NCBI RefSeq assembly: GCF_028769735.1
Contig: NC_088169.1
Location: 40,028,729 to 40,092,728, forward strand
Length of the DNA stretch: 64,000 nucleotides
Origin: Zonotrichia leucophrys gambelii
Lineage: Eukaryota; Chordata; Aves; Passeriformes; Passerellidae
Direction: 5' to 3'
This document shows positions 59,580 through 64,000 of the stretch, piece after piece (the stretch's first letter is position 1; each line of letters begins with the position of its first letter). Position numbers and translations under genes: made by a program. The notes under the pieces are model-generated. The model saw only the letters and a list, made by a program, of their open reading frames with translations. It ran no database searches and had not been told where the DNA came from.

Positions 59580-62500
59580 AAGGCTGAGGATTCCATCACC
59601 TCAGGCTTCTCCCTGATAAAAAAGCGGCTTGCCTTTTTTTATTTTCCCACTGAAATAACTTGTGCATGGCAGATATGGGCAGGTAGAAAGACAGTGGAAA
59701 CTGGGAACTTCATTTTTGTCAGAAGGTTAACTCCATGTGGAGTCAGGGTATGACCTCAGAACAAAACCCAAGTGCCTGGTCTTCACTGTGTTTTTACCTG
59801 AGCTCAGCAGATGTATATTAGCTACCTGAACTCAAAACTGCTTTTCCCAGTGAAGACAATCCTTATATCCCACTACTGAGCACTCCGTTAAAGCAGGCAG
59901 CTTTGCTGCCTACTCAAACCACAGATTCCTACTCTCTGATTTTCATGTCAGCAATCCATGGGTTAGCTGTTCAATAACAAAACAAAACAAAATAAGGTGA
60001 ATGCATCTGATTGGGAGTTTGCTCTTCCCCCACTTGCCCAAGAGTTCCTTCTGTGTGACCAATTAGTTTTTTTCTTTTCTCTAATCCCACCCTGCTTCTG
60101 CCTCTTTATTTAATACAGGTTTTCTGTGGGTGCAAATTAACCACAGCCTTATTTTCAAGTATAAGTACTTCTAACAGGGAACAAGTTATCTGTGATTCAG
60201 GCTATAGACATGAAAATAAGGTAATCTTCCTATTCTTTTGCAAATGTCCAAGAGAGAATATGTTTAACATTGTGTAATAACATCCGGACCAGGAGGGGGG
60301 TAGGTGGGAAGGGTGGGAAGAAGCAGGGATGATCTTGCCACACTGATGCAGTCATTAAAACTGAATCCAGCCCATGAAGAGAAAATGGGCACAAATAACC
60401 ACACTCACAGGGATATTTGCCTGTTCTCATTTTTGTCAAGATACAGGATTCTCACTGTGTCCTTGGGATTTATAGGCATTAAAAAACATGGAATGCTGGT
60501 TTTTGTTCATACTTCCTTTCTGAGAATCATAGACCTACATGATGATTTTTAAATGAGGTAAATCTCAGGACTGGTTGATTGCAGAGAAAAGTTTGGAAAT
60601 GTGGGAACCCCAGAGTTCAAAGCCAGAATACTCTCAGCATTATTATTACAAGAGCTGAAATCTTGTGAGTTTTAATGTTTCAGGTGAAAATTCATTGAAA
60701 CCTCATTCACAGAGGAAATCAGAGACTCGAGTGCTCCAGCAGACACAACACCAAAGCAAGGCAACTGAGTGGGGTTACAGCATCAGGTAGGATTAATGCT
60801 CACTGCCATACACAGCTAACACAGACCTGCTCTAAGCCCTGCTCATCTCATGGGGCAGGTCTGGCCCACCTGTTGCAGTAGTTCCACAATCAAACACCAA
60901 TCCTGAAGGCAAGAGCCTATGGGCTGGGGAAAGAGCAGCCTTCCAAGAGGTAGAAATGTCCAAGACAGCCCCACTGCCTCCTGCAGTAAGAAGGGACTTA
61001 GAAAAAAATCACATTACACCTCCTTTGCCCTTAGCAAAGCCACTGACTTGGGACTAATGTGCCTGCTCTCTTTTTATGGGACTGAAATCAGTGGCTCCCA
61101 GGAAGTCATTGAAATTGGAGAAGTGACCACAGTAGTAGTGGGAGAGGCTCCAGAGGAAATATTTGCAACATTCAGGTTTGCCAACACCTAAAAGAGCTGC
61201 AGGTTTTCTCTCAGCCCCTTGTGCTTTTACAACAAAAGGCCAATGCAGCTGGATGGAGGTGGTACAAAGCCTTGCAATAGCTACAGGCTCATGAGGAAAA
61301 GAGCTTGTGGTTTACTGCACCCAGAGCAGGAAACCAGGAGCCCCAAACCCAGGGTTAGGTGTAAAACACACAAAAACAAAACTTCAGCTGTGGAGCAAGT
61401 ACCAGAAGAGGCCTGTCTCATGACAAGTGTGGTGACTGGATAAAGGGAAAAGATGGTCCTGAGCCAGTTTGCGTTGGTATCATGTCCTGGATCAAACCAT
61501 GGGCTGTCTGTATGACAGGACAAACAAGCAAGCTTCTAAAGAGTTAATCCTAAACAAAAGGTTTCAAGTGCTAGGGGAAAGTGGCCACTGGTTACCTAAG
61601 TGATTTAAAGTACTTCAGGATATCTGTGCCACATTAATCTTGCATGTATACCTGTCACGTTCTTTAGAAAAAAATCCTTACAAAAAGATGTTAGGCTTGT
61701 CTCAGTAAGATAAAATGTTTTAAGCTTTTCAAAACCTGAAGTTTTTCTGTATGAGAGAAACATGAAAAAGGATTGTGCAGAGTTAAGTAGAATCCACCCA
61801 CATAAACCAAACAGGTCTGCACCAAACGAATCGTGCTATAAACCTTGGAATTTTACAAGCAAGTTTTATATTAATTCTTTAGAAGCCCTTTGTGCTTATG
61901 GTTTCAGACAGAATATAAAAGTACCATATAAATATCAGCACAATATAGTAGGCAGCTGTTAGGTACTTTAACCATTCCCAATCAATTATAATAAACAGAG
62001 CAAGCACACTGAATCACATCAGAGCACCATGCAGTAACCCTCCACCTCTGACTTCTCCTTCCTGCCATGTAAAATTAACCTTGCAATAAATTACTTGTTA
62101 AATGTCAGAATCTGGAATGTTCTGGAAGTTTTTTGGTAGGCTGGGATGGATAGAAAGACTAAAATCACTTTTTGAATAACAAACCCCATTAATGGCAGTA
62201 AGAGTCTCTCTTTTTTTCTTTTTTTTTTTTTTTTTTTAAACCAGCTGCAAAAGAGAAGCAGAATAACCCAAACTATTCCATTCAAAGCAGAAGGGAACCC
62301 AAAATGTTGGCCCTAGAGAAACACTGGGAAGCAGTGCAAGCATGCCTAGCAGATGAGATTTACTTAGCTGGCTTAAAATAGACAGAACATAAAGACATGC
62401 AGCACTCAAGAGACTTGGGAGACACAACGGGGTGGCAGCAAAGCTTTCCCATATGGCAGCATGTAAGGAAGGAAAAGTGGGAAGATAACCACATGGATTG

Positions 62501-64000
62501 TCAGAAGGAAAGTCACCTTTGGAACTGATGGACAGGCAAACAGCTCCTCAGGGGCACACATCAGCTGTCTGTCCCCTTTGCTTTCTGTTTACACACCTTT
62601 AACCCCATGCACTTGGATGTGCCGCTTGCTTGGGATGGACACGCAGCTGAGCGTGTGGAAAACTCATACTCAAGAAGAACAAGAACCTCTTTTGTGTGTT
62701 TGCTAAACTGCTTCTATCCAAATACACAGTGCTATTCCAACACCCACAAAATCATCTAAATTATGCAAGGCCACAGGCAATTCTCAGCATGACTGCCCCC
62801 GCTTGCAGGCTGGATCTGGCTGTAGGTATGGATGCTGATTAGTGGGGTGTGTGTCTGGACCACTCCTGGGTCAGGCACATTGTGGGTCCCACAGGCCTTG
62901 CTGAAATTGTACTTTTATTTACAGTATGCTGTGATATGTGAGGTAGGGAGGACAAAATCTGCTGTGTTTATTTACTGTTTCTGCCCACACACATACACTT
63001 ACAGCTGGTACTTTTTTGGCACTTCAGTAGTCACATGCCTCCTAAAATTATATTCATTTGAATTTAAATACTGCCAGCCAGAGCTATTCTTAATAACTGA
63101 CATTGTTTTCTATGTAAGAGCTAATAGTTTTAAAACTGTCCTAAAATGAGAATTTCACAACTCTCACGAACTTTGCTTTCATGCTTCCAAACACTTAATT
63201 TAAAAAAAATCTTGGAGCTCAAACAACTATGAGCCTGACAAGCAACTTATGGATCTATTACAACACTGTCAGATTAACCTATCCCAAACTGGCAACAAAA
63301 GCTATGTTTTTAGTCTCACTTCATATTAACACTGCCATTTCATATTATCTGTATCATCAAATAAGTGTATTCAAAGTCTTGGAAATATTTTTACTTTCTG
63401 CAGTAAGACCTCCAGACATAGAAGTGATAACTGAATGTAGATAATCATCCTATGCACTAGACTACTTTAGTCTTGGAAATAAGAAAATTTTAAAAAATCA
63501 TGGAGAAAATATTTTCCTGCAGCTTTCCTCTCAGGCTGGCTTTTCTTTAGCACTAGATTTTGCTTCCTAGCAAGAGGATGCTCCAGCAGAAGAGGAACCA
63601 GCAATGCACTGATATTTAAAGACCTAGAAACTTGACCTTTCAATGATCCAATTCAGCCTAGAAGAAGCTGAGGAAAATGCATTTAGAAACCAAGGACCAT
63701 ACACAACACTAGGGAGAGTAACAGAGGCAATGATGATCAGAGCACTTTTGGGCAATACAGTGACTGCTGAGCCCTGCATTCCCATTTCAATGTGACAGAG
63801 TCAGAACATGGTACTGTTTCCTGAAACACAAAATATGAGACAGAATTAAAAATTGTACAGAACAAAATAATCGCCCTAGAGCACCTTCCCTAGTTTGTCA
63901 GCAAGACTGTCCCCTCTCAATAAAGCGATAAAACACGGTCTGCAAGGCTCCAAACCTTTGTAATGAAGAATTATTTCTGACATGGTGACTCATGCTAAAA
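59580..64000. other. No gene recognised
   Basis: Unique intron to the right edge. Short AAAAC repeats near 59978-59996. Open frames, including a 105-codon plus frame at 62832-63149, have no recognisable domains. Confidence 0.5.
62211..62237 (+). repeat. Poly-T tract
   Basis: About 26 T with one C at 62218. On the minus strand it would be a poly-A, but no retroelement body was recognised on its right side. Confidence 0.93.

Larger units (their letters stand above)
26022..64000 (-). other. CLYBL: CLYBL upstream intron (partial, runs off the right edge)
   Basis: Sequence upstream of the exon acceptor. No exon 1 with a start codon, targeting peptide and a donor of compatible phase (two bases of a split codon) was found. 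The one CpG-rich block, at 53.3-53.8 kb, does not offer such an exon on the minus strand. If exon 1 is outside the window, all of this is intron 1. Confidence 0.6.

Overview
The window reads as non-repetitive vertebrate nuclear DNA, most likely from a bird. The signs are long AT-leaning stretches with almost no coding capacity, very low repeat density, CR1 LINE copies with avian-type 3' ends (the octamer family ATTCTATG), no mammalian SINEs, and one exon with proper splice signals. Another sauropsid cannot be excluded from sequence alone. No bacterial, plasmid or phage features are present, and no tRNA, rRNA or CRISPR was seen.

Only one coding segment can be supported: a 190-base internal exon of CLYBL on the minus strand at 25832-26021. 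CLYBL is the mitochondrial citramalyl-CoA lyase, related to the citrate lyase beta subunit. The gene runs right to left, so 1-25831 is the downstream intron and 26022-64000 is upstream intron; no other exon was recognised. In human, CLYBL is followed by ZIC5 and ZIC2. If synteny holds, those genes lie beyond the left edge and TM9SF2 beyond the right edge.

The left part (1-25.8 kb) holds two old minus-oriented CR1 LINE bodies (about 10.4-11.4 kb and 23.1-24.3 kb), an (ATT)n microsatellite at 12.6 kb, and a heavily decayed L1-superfamily reverse transcriptase fossil (18.66-20.37 kb) that is unexpected in a bird-like genome. The right part (26-64 kb) has a CR1 tail at most, several small tandem duplications, simple repeats, and a number of stretches that look like conserved non-coding regulatory elements. 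The clearest of these are 30.39-30.85 kb, 34.24-34.47 kb and the CpG-rich block with its AT-rich flank at 53.33-54.17 kb. An odd duplicated palindrome unit lies at 44.33-44.45 kb.

The working picture is a large metabolic-gene intron carrying long-range developmental enhancers, perhaps for the neighbouring ZIC genes. The exon and the LINE calls rest on readable sequence. The enhancer calls are inference from composition and motifs, without any alignment.
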